Shown piece by piece: positions 1 to 13,062 of a DNA stretch of 64,000 nucleotides (positions within the stretch are counted from its first letter, which is position 1; each line of letters begins with the position of its first letter). The translations under genes and the position numbers were made by a program. The notes beneath the pieces were generated by a model. That model did no database searches. It was not told the origin of the DNA and saw nothing but the letters and a program-made list of their open reading frames with translations. The stretch covers positions 22,122,501 through 22,186,500 of the forward strand of contig NC_092580.1 in assembly GCF_037975245.1 (NCBI RefSeq), in the 5' to 3' direction. This DNA is from Apostichopus japonicus (Eukaryota; Echinodermata; Holothuroidea; Aspidochirotida; Stichopodidae).

Positions 1-1967
1 TATTACTTATCTCAGACTTTAATTTTTACATTTCAGACATCAGCCCAACCTTCCAGGAGCAAAAACCCTGATCTCTTCTCCCACCTGACTGGATCATGCA
101 CATACATACCCTTTAGATATAGATTATCTGAAGAGACATGGAAAGGAGTGTTGTATACTTCTTTGATTGTAATAACATATTCCAAATTTCTAGACACTAG
201 CTAGCATGTTTTAATGTGTTTGCCATTTGTTACACTTCTTTTCGCCCTGCAGATTATTTACATATATGGCAAGGTGCATTTACCGCACTTCCTTTGCTTA
301 TCGGATTTAATTCTCATTAAAACTCTGAGAGACACCGTAGAACAATATTCAAGACTTAACCCACTTTTTGAGTTTCTAAATCTGCTTGTAATCTAAGCCA
401 TATGTAACATGATGATGGCATGGGCCTAACACTCAAATAAATTTGCATATATTTGATTATGCTAGAAATCATGCCAGAATTTTGTCATAGTAAATCATCA
501 GACATATATAGCTGCTTGCCTGCTTCCATCATATAGACCTTTATCATATCTTTTCCATTTGTTGCAACGACAACAAAAATCCTCCAAATACCAGATCAGC
601 TTTCCTGACAAAATACATGGGCCCCAAATGTCAAAACATAAGATTTTCTCATATCTCTACAGGCCTCTTTACAAGATCATTTTCAGAAAAATCTGGGCTT
701 TTTTTATGATGCCAATATGTTAGATGTCAATTTATAAGTTTTTCTCACACACTTGTAACCTATAGATCAGACCATAACAATTTCTCAGCTCAAGATCTGT
801 TTTTACTCCCTGACAAATTACATTTTGCATTTATATGAGAAGACAGAGAACTAATGTCAGTAAATGGCCAAAAAAGAGGCTTCAGAGATACTTTATATGG
901 GAGTTAAATTGACTTTATTGCACCAACAAATGCATCAACCATCTCATTCAGTACAGCAGTCCCAACATCAATTAATTGTTATTTGCCATACTGTAGTTGG
1001 CGGTCTATAATCCCACCACGTCAAAATCACTTTTTTCTATCTAATATCACAATTCTATATTCTAAAACCCATCACTCGGGACCTAGCTTATTTGAAAGTG
1101 TATCAAATCTATTAATTATTCACATGCTCTAGCCTTTTCCCCTCCATTTTAATTAGCCGTCCGTCATCGTAACTGCTCCAAAAATCTATTTCATATCTGT
1201 TACGATATGGACATCCTTTCAACAGCCTTCTCGGACTTAGCTGGCCAAATATGAAAATGATCTGTTGCAGAATTCCTTATGCAGCTTGCGAAGAATCTAC
1301 AAACAGTTCGGTGCATGAGCAAGCTTCATCTTGTAATAGGAGTAAGGGGTTGAGCCATATGAGACTGGCTGACCAAACAGAGTAAACAGGGAAGTGCATC
1401 GATTCACATCAGCGAACACTGAAGTTTTGTTCTTTCTTTAGATTTTACTCAAATTTGAATGCAGGGACCCGTTGAACTCCCGAGACCGACGTAGTACTGT
1501 GTTGAGAAAATGAGTTAAGCAGGTTCAATGTACAGAGAGCTTCATTGTGGCAATGCTGGTGTCTATCTAACACATAAACCCAGTTTATAATACGTTGTTA
1601 GTACCTTTGGGTGGTAAAGTACAATTGACACGGAGGAAAATTTGAGTTTGGGTAAAGGATTTTTTACTGCATTCCTGAACATGGCCGATGAATTAGCAAA
1701 ATAGACTGAATGTCTAACAATCTTTTGACATGGCTTAAATGCTTGGCATCAGATGTGCCCCTGAAGCCAATTAACAGAATGTTTATCACACTCTGGACAT
1801 TTATAGAGCTCGTGCAGCAGCAGCTCTCGTTAATGAGTCACTAACTATTTGATCATAATTGCAATATGAAGCTAATTATTGCCACCAAGTTAAACATCTG
1901 TGTATCAATCATGGGCAAGACCCTTCAGAGATTCTTCACTGATATGTTAAATTAGTGAATGCTTCAT
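1..1967. other. AT-rich unique DNA, no gene recognised
   Basis: Stop codons are frequent in all frames and I see no repeat family or RNA gene here. The only exon-like signal is a 48-codon open stretch at 253-396. It follows a polypyrimidine tract and a TGCAG acceptor-like site ending at 252, and an AATAAA lies shortly after its stop, but the peptide is not recognisable. A perfect AP-1 type TGAGTCA lies at 1834-1840; one such site has little meaning alone. Intronic or intergenic sequence is the simplest reading. Confidence 0.6.
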
Positions 1968-2355
1968 TTAGGGAGAAATCATCAGTGAGATTTTGAGGAT
2001 GGGCCTATTCTATTAACCTTCTTTCATGACGATAATATGGACAATTAAACTACCGTAGTACTGAGATCGACTGGCATTAGCTCTTCAAAGCAGACACCGT
2101 ATGCGATACACCCATAGCTCTTGCCTGCACTGCCCAAATCTGCACTACAAAGACCACTAGAGCTTAGGGAGAAATCATCAGTGAGATTTTATGGTTAGGC
2201 CTATCCTATTAACTTTCTTTCATGTTGATAATATGGACAAGTACTCTGGTACTGAGATCAACTGGCATTGGCTCTTCTAAGCAGATGCCATATGTGATGC
2301 ACTCATAGCTCTTGCCTGCACTGCCCAAATCTGCACTATAAAGACCATTAGAGCT
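1968..2355. repeat. tandem duplication, 196-bp unit, two copies
   Basis: Two head-to-tail copies begin with TTAGGGAGAAATCATCAGTG at 1968 and again at 2164, a period of 196 bp. They share long blocks such as CATAGCTCTTGCCTGCACTG and differ mainly by scattered substitutions, with a few short indels. The second copy stays open on the minus strand within a frame that runs from 2418 to 2209. The first copy encodes a related peptide over about 40 residues in the same phase and then reaches a stop. That parallel reading could mean a duplicated exon, but I recognise no family and the duplication may simply be non-coding. Confidence 0.85.
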
Positions 2356-2430
2356 GACCAGCGACTGTACCAATATTAGAACTACAATCTTTAAAACATG
2401 AATGATCTCAACAAACACGAAAAAAATGCA

Positions 2431-2550
2431 ACAGTTATTGGTTGGTTACAATCAATGGCTGCTAACAGTCCTTGGTTGCTATAGTAGTTAGTTGCTGACA
2501 GCAATTGGTTGCTAACTGTGATTGTTTTGCTTGGTTGTTAACAGTTGATT
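2431..2550. repeat. degenerate TTGGTTGCTAACAG minisatellite
   Basis: About six imperfect units of the form TTGGTTGCTAACAG follow one another with small indels, for example TTGGTTGCTATAGTAG, then AATTGGTTGCTAACTG, then CTTGGTTGTTAACAG. The array directly follows the 196-bp tandem duplication, so this stretch has been locally unstable more than once. Confidence 0.7.
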
Positions 2551-5500
2551 TACTGTGTGGTATATTGTTCCCTATGTTGGGAATATTATTAATTTAGTTG
2601 ATATGAATTTTATGAAAAAGAGTGCATAGTTTTCGTTATCCCATATTTTCATATTTTCCTTTAGCACCCCCCCCCCACCTTCATCAGGGATGCCAACAGG
2701 TTAAAGACAGCAGAAATCATTCATTTGAAGTAATATGGTTGTAAAGCCGTGAAATAAAGCTTTGCATATTTAGGAAAGAAGGTGATAAAAGAATTCAATA
2801 TCCTGAATGTCACTTTGTTTTCACTCATGTAAATCATGAATGCAAATGTTGGCATAGCTGCGTTTGTGATGTCCACGAAAACCCACGACTTCACAGGGCG
2901 AGCTGGTTCGTGGAAGGAGTTGCTGCCGATACTTTTTCATCAACGTGACAGAGGTAATCAGCCGTAATTTTATCACTCTTGGGTTACCTTGAGACATGGA
3001 TGCTGCCACAAATACCCAAAACTTGTACGGTATCTATAAAAGAGCGATTCGTTTTTTTTTCAGGGTCGTTTGCAAATTTGATGTCATGTCACTTCTAATG
3101 CTCTGTGGCTTAAGGAGACGGGTGAGTCACACAACATGAGTAAAAAATTCGGGAAAACGACTTTTGGATCGGCTCCACTAAAAACTATTGAAGCGTATTA
3201 CAAAAATCCTTCAGACTGAACTTCAAGGCCTTGCGAGAGGTTATGCCGAATCCAGATAAATAAAAACCAGGAGTTTAAAGATCTACCTCAAAAAAATATA
3301 AAAATCTAAAGAAAATAACCTGCTAAATTAACAGCCTATCTGAAACCGTAAGAAAGGCTGCTGAACGGTACAATTTTCACATGATGTTATGAACACATGT
3401 ATCCTGCCAAATTTTACCCAAACAGAACCTGTATTTTCGAGACTGCAAAACCTATTTGGTAGTTACAGTACGTCAGAAATAAACAAATATTTTTTTACTC
3501 GAAAGATATAAGCTGTTTTGTCACAGAGAGTTACATATCATCTGCATCATGAATTTAAGCCTGGGGCAATTATTGCCTTCAAAATATAATTATTAGAAAA
3601 ATTATTTTACACTGGAAAAATTCCTGTCAGACCGATCTAGCTGCAAGATTTGATGGTATCGTAGACTAGAGTTGGGCCTCCAAGGTACGAAAGTAGAAAA
3701 AAAAAGAGTAAAACCCAACGGCCAAACAAAAAGACCAAGAAGTTTGGAGACGAGAGATAAATGCGAGAATGTATATATAGCATTAAATTATTGACTATAT
3801 CCATATAAGATATATATCACACAAGATCAACGGAGTAATCTCAGTTATCTAAAGGCAGCAAGGCATTCACCTGATATCTTGACAAACCATACCCCAATAT
3901 GAGGCATACGGTTTATCTTTAATTATGCAAATTTTGTTATCATTTGCATAAATCTTGTTTCATCAGCGCCAATTCAAAATATGGAAGAATCAAAATCTAA
4001 CACATGGAGTAAGAAAAAAAATGGAAAACATGGACAGAATAACTGCGAAAGAAGAGGGGACGGATGACGAAATCGTATAAGATATCTGGAAGTTTTGGCA
4101 GGGTTGACATTCTTCATTAAAGTAGGGCTACTGAATTGACCTCCCCATTTTATATTTACCCGAACAAAATCGTTATATGTCCCATGGCAACGGACATTTC
4201 TATTTTGCCTTGCAAATATTATAGAGCAAGAATAAGTAAACATTACAAAATATATCTGGTTTCATCAACTCTGTGACCATTTTTTATTTTTTGTGAGTTG
4301 CTGGTGATGAACGATGTTTCTCTGATGCAGGTCTTTTTGATTATGTTGTGAGGCTCCTCTTGTTTGGTATTTCTCAACCAACGCAACAGGCAGCTGACTA
4401 AATCAGACTAAGGGTTATAAAGTTGTTGCAAGTTGTGCAACAAGTCCAGTAGTCGTGGAAACCATTCTTTCAAGATAATTTTTTTTTTAATTTATCATTT
4501 TCTGTTTAAAATTCAAATTATAGACAAGTATGTCCTGCTTATGAAACTGCTTAATGGCCGATTTAAATTTAGTTGATACTCCCGAGAGCTCTCTCCGTTC
4601 TATATATATACAGTATTTCCTGTAAAACTTACGTATGCTCCGTAGATGATCTTGTCGTTGGTGCACGATTTGCTGTTGTGGGTGCATCGATGTTCAAACT
4701 TGCACCAGTCGCATTCCCATTCGTTATTGACACACTTAGAACATCTATAAATGAAAAAAAAAATGGGTAAAAACTAAGATGGGTTTACGAAAGTGGCAAC
4801 CAAAAAGCAGATAGACAAAGATATTTGCTACTCAGTATTTCTAAGTTTAATTGCTTAGTAATGGATTTTTAAGAGAGACTTTACGACGGGAAATAAAAAC
4901 AGAGTAAGACTGTTTTGTCGAACAGTAAGGCACGGAGATTTAATGGTCGGGATTATGATGCATACACCTTGACCGAATACCCACTCTCTCCCCCCCCCCC
5001 CCCCTATCCCCTATCAAAGAGCTCTTGGTATCAATTAAATTTCAAACTGTTTTTTTTGTAAAGATAAAGAGAAAAATTGCAATTCAACCAAACGAAGAAA
5101 TACATCCTGCCAGAAATTATTCGCAGAGTTGTCTTTATAATTATCCTCCGTATATTGAGATGACAAACGTAAAAATGACTTTTGACATGATCAGCTCAAA
5201 AAAAAAAAATCTTTTATTTTTTTTAAGATATGGAACCGTTGTTTTGAATAACAAGTGCATAAATGCATTTAACCAGTAAACTGTCCCTTAATACATACTG
5301 GAACAACATAAGAAATGAATCACTTCTCTGTTTCATAAAATAGAATTTTAATATTATTACAAAATAGAATTTTAATATTATTTACAAAATTTAAAGCATC
5401 TGGCATCATTAAGTCCAGACAAATACAGGATAGAAAGAAAAAAAACCACCCGTGCCTCCACATAAAATCAATCAAGATGAGGAGAGAAGAACAAGAATTT

Positions 5501-6570
5501 ATTGAAAACTAACAGGCACGACTGTTAAGTTGCACATCGTCTAATCAGATATGACATTCGCAGGGGAATCTTTCTTTCAAAGACACACAAACACAAATTT
5601 AATTCCACAACAGCTTAAATTCAGTTGATTAAAAAAAAAAGTCCTCTTTTCCAACCATCAGAATATCCAGAGTGATCGAAGACAATATGTAACCGATGGA
5701 AACTAGTAGTTTCTTGTCGACATCAGAAAAAAAGAAGAAAAAATTGTAAAAGGTTCTCACTGATCCATAAAATGGCTCTACAAATTCACTAAAAGCCTGT
5801 CATATCTCATATTGGCAATCTTTGTAAACGTTTCTCAAGCAATTCTCTACTAATTGCCTTCCCTATTTAAAACCAGTTTAGGACTAATTCATTTGGAAAT
5901 GGATAAAATCTGCCTTTGTCATCTCTATCCACCTCCTGCGGGGGTTCAAGCCCCAGAGTATACATATAAAATATATCCCTAAAACGAGCTGATGAAAACA
6001 CTCGGAAAAGAGCCTTTTCCAAGCGTAATCGTGACCAAAATCTACTCCTTGTAGACCTCTTTACAAATTTAGTTTTTGGAGCATGTTTCAACTCGATAAT
6101 ATTTAAATACTTTCAGAGCATTTCAAACCCAATCTTTCTTAAGCTTTCCCCAGATATTTTTGGGGGTAAGATGCATAACGAAATCAGGAGTTCATATGTA
6201 CGGACGGTCAAAAAGAGATAAAAAGTACATTTTTATTGATGCTGTAAATATGCGAAAATGGCAAAGAGGTATTTCAGGGCAAACCATTCAATAATATGAT
6301 ATAAGGCACTGGGTATTTAATCATCATGCATACAAACTCCAAACAGAGAGGCTACCTGCTTGCTGTATTCATTGTGGGGGGAAAATAGGCCACTTTCTGT
6401 GGAGTTCATGATGAATGATGCTCTACAGTTTATTCACATCAATATATGTGACTGCAACATTGCAGAAACCTTGTCAGGTGACTGCAGATGATGTAGTAGA
6501 GAGGGGGGAGGGGAGGGAGGAGGAGCAGTTGTGTAGTTAGTAGGATAGACAGGTACTGTAAGTAATTTTT
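2551..6570. other. AT-rich non-coding DNA with short simple repeats
   Basis: No gene is recognised. The stretch holds a C9 run near 2666, a C15 run at about 4990-5004, and two copies of a 24-25 bp unit (AAAATAGAATTTTAATATTA core) at 5337-5385. A G-rich tract near 6503-6526 has G-quadruplex potential. A short GC-raised patch at 2836-2990 reads openly on the plus strand for about 45 codons from an ATG and passes a donor-like AG/GTAATC, but no acceptor or family is evident. The 74-codon minus-strand frame at 5867-6091 is not recognisable either. Confidence 0.55.
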
Positions 6571-6912
6571 ACAGAGGGGGGGGGTGGGGGTACTAATGGT
6601 TCCCTTGTATAAATTCCTATAATCTTCTAATTGAGGATCAGTTCTGCGATAACTAGATTTGCCAATATAATACCAAATCTAGCATTATGGTGCATGAACA
6701 GCACCCTCACAGTATAAACTATCAAATGACAGTCATGCTACAGAGGGGTGGGGGGGGGGGGTTACTATTGGTTCCCTTCTTTACATTCCTATAATCTTCT
6801 AATAGAGGATGAGTTCTGGGATAACCAGATTTGCCAATATAAATACCAAATCTAGCATTACGGTGCATGATTGACATTCTTGCATTATTAACTATCTCAT
6901 AACAGCCATGCT
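6571..6912. repeat. tandem duplication, 169-bp unit, two copies
   Basis: The block starting ACAGAGGGG at 6571 recurs at 6740, a period of 169 bp. Shared segments include TTCCTATAATCTTCTAAT, AGATTTGCCAATATAA and ACCAAATCTAGCATTA. Each copy begins with a long G run, G9 interrupted by T in the first and G12 in the second. Divergence is low to moderate. No coding frame survives across either copy. Confidence 0.9.
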
Positions 6913-9475
6913 ATTAATTTTTTGTAATCTAATGGAGCTTATTTTCTTTTTAATTTATCACTTTAAATTAAAGAGGATTTTTCAGAGGTTAATTTATCTT
7001 TCACATATCAGAGATGATATATCATTTATCTTATAAATATGCATAAGATAAATAACAGAGAATCACACTATTAAATTACTGTAAGGAACAATAAAGTAGT
7101 TTGCTAATTTGCCTATTAATTGAATTCACTGCAATTGAAAGCACTGAGGTTCTGATTTAATTTTGGGTCTGATGGAATAAAATTAAGTATTCATAACTTA
7201 TTTAAATGTTTATCAAGAAGGATGTTGTGTGTGTGTGGGAAAGCTTCCATCAATATCATGTAAATATTTTCTACTCAAATTTCTTTTTTTAACTTTCTTT
7301 ATTTTCCTTTCTTTATTGCAAAATACATATACTAAAATGCTAAAATGAAAAAAATGAAGTACTTTTTTTACTGCTTAAGAAAGAAAAAAAGAGAAGAATT
7401 CCGTCTTAAATCTTAATTGCTGCTTAGGAGACAAATGACAATGACTAGATGCACTTCGTGATCGATCAACACCTAAATGTTACGCTCTTCAACTTGGAAA
7501 TATTGCTATAGTAATAACGCAGTATTTGATACATGTATCATGTATAAACACTGTGATACTTAACACTGACCACCGAGCCCCAAGCTTGTAGGTTTATGTG
7601 TTATTATATCTGTAAGTTCTCACTATGGCATGTGTAAACATCATTGATATTAAAATAATCTTCTGTAAAAATGAGGCTAGTTTTGATGAATTTTTACAAT
7701 TATTTTGATAAGGGACATATATATAACCACAAGCTTGTGCATTTTATGGATAAATATGCTGAAAACTTAAAAAGACTATATATAGTCTGAGGTAAGGTGA
7801 TGTGTAGGTTTTTTGATGCAATAAAATTACCTGTCAGCAGATTCAGATCTTCTTTAACATTGTGATAGATATATATATATATATATATGACGACGGCCTG
7901 CACTCGTCAATAATGCCCTGGATCAGACCGACCTCATTTACACCTTAAAATTCTCTTGCAGTTTTGAGCATGTTTATTTCCCAAAGTATTCTGACACTCA
8001 AATTTGAGGACATGCGATTGACAGTACACTCTACAGAGTTTGGCATTGTGACTAAAACATACATATGTTGGTCACGTACCGTCTTGTAATGATTAAGCCA
8101 TCTCACATTTGACGATACTGTCATCAGGACGCTCATCAAGCCGTGCGATTTCACCCACCATCTGTTATGAAATCATACATTGAATACTAAATACCCGATG
8201 TCGTTTAGGCCGTTGTCTGCCTTATTACTTTATCACCGATGTTATTCCATATTTTTTTTTTTTTTTCCTTTCCTTTCCCTCCCGTTTATTGATATATACA
8301 GAAAGCTACATAGCTGGTGCTCATCAAAAACCTTCAGTCAATAGCATATGTCAAAGAGAATTACTAACTGTAAGACGAGAAAAATCATTAAACAACAGAT
8401 CTCCAGTCCCAGACTTAGCCACATCTCACGCTGTGTGGTCATCAACGAATAATTTGAAACGTAATTGATGACGAAGCACGTTGCGACAAGACGGAACAAA
8501 CACATCTGTATTACTACGACCAATCTGTTTTTGCAGACGATTTGCTTTTTGGGGTAATTCCGCAACCACCTAGTTTTTTATTCGTGTGTGCAATGAAACA
8601 GATATTTAAATTGGTTTAGTGTAGAGCTATTCTTTCTTGAAACAAAATGGAGATTTGTAATGATTCATCAGTCTGTGTCCGGGCATATATTCTCCTTTTT
8701 TTTTCTGATTTTGTGGCGACAATTTGACTTCCTCATTATTACTCAGGGATGGATGACTATTATAGAAATCTACTGTGGAGGAGGGAGAGGATGCAACCAA
8801 AGCAAAGATTCAGATAATGAAAAGAATGGAAGGGATGAAATTGGAAATATGTCTAGATATGACAAATTTCCTAAACTCTAGCTAGCTTCTTCAAATAAAT
8901 TTAAGAGATATCAAATATATAACCAAACTCAAAAGTAGTTCTTGTTTATTGCTTACTATAAAAATTGATTTCAGTAACTTGGTAGTGTCTTTGTATAAAT
9001 TTTATGACTTATTACCTGATTGGATGCACAATCAAAAGTCAGTCCACACAATGAAGATGGCAATTGTTATACAGTATAAGAAGTAACTATATTCCAAATT
9101 AAAGTAGGTAGATTCCTTTCAGGAAAGGTTCATATCACATACTTTACATCATACACAAAGGAATACCTTATCTTTACTATTCCTCTATGACATATATATG
9201 TCACCAACTCGATCCAGGAGGACAGTCGAATTAAAAGCAAAATTTTTTGTCAAATTCTGCAAAAAACGACACATAATTACAACTCATAAAAGGTTGTACC
9301 CATGATTCTCCACTTCATCCATTTTTCGGGTATAGTATATATACATCTATCATCTCTGAAATTATCAGGGCATGAACCAGATGTTCTCTGAAATTTCCAC
9401 TGACCTAGTTCAAAAGACCGAAGGCGACTATAAAGTTACTATTAAATGAGGTTCTGACTCTTAACTTGACTCTTG
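6913..9475. other. AT-rich non-coding DNA
   Basis: I see no gene, RNA gene or transposon terminus. Simple sequence includes an (AT)n run at 7868-7888 and a long T run near 8253-8268. Short frames at 7945-8154 and 8338-8565 on the minus strand and 8660-8881 on the plus strand encode unrecognisable peptides and lack convincing splice context. Confidence 0.6.
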
Positions 9476-10103
9476 ATGTAAAGTACAGAGCATAAGTATA
9501 GGAATGTTGTAAAGTCTATAGTATAGAGCACAAGTCTAGACATGTTGTTAAGTCTATAGTACAGAGCATAGGAATGTTGTAAAGTCGTATAGAGCATATT
9601 AATGTAAAGTACAGAGCATATGTATGGGAATGTTGTAAAGTCTATAGTATAGAGCACAAGTATAGGCATGTTGTAAAGTCTATAGTACAGAGCATAGGAA
9701 TGTTGTAAAGTCGTATAGAGCATATTAATGTAAAGTACAGAGCATATGTATGGGAATGTTGTAAAGTCTATAGTATAGAGCACAAGTATAGGCATGTTGT
9801 AAAGTCTATAGTACAGAGCATAGGAATGTTGTAAAGTCGTATAGAGCATATTAATGTAAAGTACAGAGCATATGTATGGGAATGTTGTAAAGTCTATAGT
9901 ATAGAGCACAAGTATAGGCATGTTGTAAAGTCTATAGCACAGAGCATAAGTATAGGCATGTTGTTAACTCTATAGTATAGAGCACAGAGGCAGTTTGTAA
10001 AGCCTATAGTACAGAGCACAAGTATAGGTGTCTATAGTACAGAGCATAAGTAAAGGAATTTTGTAAAGTCTATAGTACAGAGCATATGTATAGGTATGTT
10101 GAC
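9476..10103. repeat. higher-order satellite, 126-bp repeat built of 38-bp units
   Basis: The basic unit is about 38 bp with the core ATGTTGTAAAGTCTATAGTA followed by CAGAGCATAAGTATAGG. Two full units, a shortened 28-bp unit and a 22-bp unit are joined into a 126-bp higher-order repeat. Higher-order copies start at about 9495, 9621 and 9747, followed by a partial one. The copies starting at 9621 and 9747 read as identical, so the expansion or homogenisation is recent. Because 126 is divisible by three, a 159-codon frame runs through the array on the minus strand (9921-9442) with a 42-residue peptide repeat. I regard that frame as a by-product of the period, not a gene. Confidence 0.95.
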
Positions 10104-12859
10104 ATAGTTCAAACAAATTTAAGACTTAATCAGCTATTTATGAAAGGATCTATAAAATCAGATGTTAACATTTGGATGTAAGGTCTTGACTGTTTGACCT
10201 CTGCACAATCCCTCTCCTCTCATCCCCTTCCAACCCCCTCTTATACCCTGCCTCCCCCTTTGGTCAAACAAACATTGGCTCGAAGCTGCACGGTTAAGTT
10301 AGGTTTCCCTTTGCACTAAACCCGTACAATTTAATGAGTCCATCATTAGTTTATCATTTCATCCAATTGTGAAAAATGTTTTTGTGTATCACAAATTTGA
10401 GATATTTTCCTGTACAGTTTGCAAACCAATTGAGAGCACTCCGTGCATGCATACTTCCCATAAATACGCAGCTATTGCAGTGCAGCTGTGCTATAAACGG
10501 TAGAGCATTCACTGCATCATAAAACAAATGCAAAAGAAAAATAACATTTTTACAATGGTATCAATTTGGTAAAACGATGATAAAAATCAACTGTTTGTAA
10601 ATTGATGAACCCTTTCTGTCGTAAAAGAGTATCGTGAATTTCATTTCCGGACAAACCAATGAGGATATGCTTTTTTTCAGTCATAAATGATTATATCTAT
10701 TCAGGAAGAGATATAATGACACAACGGGAAGCAATCAGTGCTTCCATTCGATACAGTAGCTATAGCTACATGTGTTTGCAGCACTAGTGTGTGCAGCAAG
10801 CCAGAACAGAAACAGCAGAGGTTGTTGTTTAGGTGATTGACTTTCACAACGGTAGGCAAATATTTGAAACAAGATACCGATAGCAAGCTTTCTAATTATT
10901 AAAGAATGAAAATATGATGACACCAATTGACCATTAAATAGTGATTCATGATTCTATTTCATTTAAAAAAACAAAAAACATCGCCCCAGACAGTTTATTA
11001 TTTAATTGAACTTTTAATCACATGCCAAAACAAAATAGAGTTCATCTTGGTCACTTTTTGCATTTTTTTGTGGTTGTTCAATAATGGAATCCCAAAGTGA
11101 TGAAGTCCATTTGGTTGACTAGTCCAGTTTTATTTCAATCAATGAAGAAAATTAGGCAAAACTGTTTTGAAAATTGTCAGTTTTGCTTTTATAACTTGTG
11201 ATTATACAGGTATGCTGTGAAGATGAGAATGTATTTAAAGAAAATATGAATATTATGTTTTGATATATATTGCTTTAAATCTGAAAATTGTACGTCACTC
11301 CTCAAAAAGAAGATGTTTCAAAGCTTGTACAAGAGCCTACAAAGCTTACCATGTCTGATAATGAGCCTTGACCTAAATAGCCTAGCTTTGCAAATATGAA
11401 TTAACTAGCATAAGTTAATTGCTATTGTCATTAGCTGCTACTGTACTGATTACAAGTTCGTTACTAATGGATTCCTTGATAGTAAACCAACTTTGCATTG
11501 TTTACCAACTGTGTAACTTTGTTGCAATTAAAACATAAAATTTGGCTTGCAAGCTATCTATTCCACTCATGTCTTCTTCTTCTTCTTCTTCTTTTTTGCC
11601 TCTAAAACCTTCTTAATATTCACATTATCATTTCCAACAAACTTCCTTTTCATTTCATTTACATGTTTTTCACTGTGGTTCTATACTGCTCTAGCATACA
11701 CATAAACTAACTTGATATAGCTTATAATTCAACTGCCTTAATATAGTCTCGTAATAAATAAAACACTCAAGACAACGAATCTCATTTGGGGTTGAACGAT
11801 CGCCGAGAAACACCGCCTTCCTTTGGACCTCTCAAAACAGGCCAATATTTTGCCTTCTCAAACTTTGGCTGCCAGAGTAAAATACCCATGGCAGGTTGTC
11901 TCGATCAAAATTACTGTCAAAGTTTTCACTGATTTGCATGTATTAGTGTCAGTTGACCCAAGTGCAGAGCTTCATACCTGGATATTGATTCTATCTGATT
12001 GTGGACACTTTGGTCGAACTTATAGAATGGCCAAAAAGCTTTATTTATCACGGGGAAAAACATGAGGCCCGATACTTTTTTTCTTGGCCAAAGTGCACTC
12101 GAATGGATTACACCTGCTGCTAAAAGCCTAATCCATCCGTTTTCTCTGGTGTAGCTTTACTGAATCTCACACTTTTGGGAAGCCAAAACCGAGTTTTAAA
12201 CCTTTCCGAACGTTACTGACATGTGAACTTGTATTCCCATGGTTAGTAAAAATACTTCAAGGGGAAAATATAAAAAATACTTGCACATTCTTTACACAAA
12301 AATGTGCATAATGCTGTAAGCTTGCAGGCTGCAACCATCTTCAAATATATCTGCCAACACTTTAGTCAATGAAAGAAGGTATTTTACACTGTGTGAACAT
12401 GGAATATATGTCAAATATTAGCAAAATTTGCCAGGAATTTCAATCCATACCTCCAATTTTTGGCTAAACAAACTTGTAACCTTTAAAAGCCAGAAAGAAC
12501 AATATGATAGCCACCTAAAATCCTCTTGGTCGACTAAAAATTACTGAACAGATGTTAACAAGAATTGAGTATGCTTACAAGCAGAACAAATTCTTTCTTT
12601 TAAGAAGGAAGGTGTTCCTGTTTGTAGAAATAATTAACTCCATACCATAATAATAGAATTAGACAAAAATCCTTTTTATTATGTTGCATTTATTGGGGCA
12701 ACTCAGGGTTAAAAGTAATTATTAATGTCAACTAGAAATATTAGTTAATAATTAAACCTATCAAGAAATACCCTTTTAATAATTGAAACAATCACACTTT
12801 ATAACTGCCAATCCATAATTTCCACAGTTCCATGTAAATCTGCTGTGCTTTATTTTACA
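10104..12859. other. AT-rich non-coding DNA with a CTT microsatellite
   Basis: No gene is recognised. A pyrimidine-rich patch lies at 10200-10262 and a (CTT)n microsatellite at 11572-11593. The 80-codon plus-strand frame at 11823-12065 has ordinary composition but no recognisable motif and no strong acceptor. The rest is featureless to my reading. Confidence 0.6.
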
Positions 12860-12860
12860 G

Positions 12861-13062
12861 CCCGGTTAAGACCTTTCGTGCGTGAGATGATTTGGAGATC
12901 CCACTGTTTTATGTATCTGCGACTGATGGTGAATCCGTCACGGTTGGCAGGATATGGTAAAGTGGAAACAGGTTCGCTTGCATAATTTACAGGAATTATT
13001 AAACGAAACCACAGGCTGCTTATAAAGAAATGCCCATGAATATTAAAAGTTTGTTTTTTTGC
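12861..13062 (-). other. GC-raised island open on both strands: possible exon or conserved non-coding element
   Basis: On the minus strand a frame of about 65 codons without an ATG runs from near 13062 to a stop near 12859. It has an acceptor-like ATAAGCAG within it, and its stop overlaps an AATAAA. Its last residues include GFTISRRYIKQWDLQ, with ordinary composition. On the plus strand the same DNA follows a good pyrimidine tract ending TTTTACAG at 12860. It stays open for about 37 codons to a donor-like ACAG/GTTCGC or ATG/GTAAAG. Both readings cannot be true coding. Local GC is visibly higher than in the neighbourhood. No family is recognised, so a conserved regulatory element is just as likely. 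Confidence 0.25.

Noticed and set aside
1834-3129. AP-1 TGAGTCA sites at 1834 and 3123
   Set aside because: Seven-base sites are expected several times in 64 kb by chance and these are not clustered with other signals.
5942-5954. tRNA B-box-like GGGTTCAAGCCCC
   Set aside because: The T-arm stem would be only about three pairs and no A box, anticodon arm or acceptor stem is found upstream.
9442-9921. 159-codon minus-strand frame, the longest in the window
   Set aside because: It lies wholly inside the 126-bp satellite, whose period is divisible by three; the peptide is just the satellite translated.
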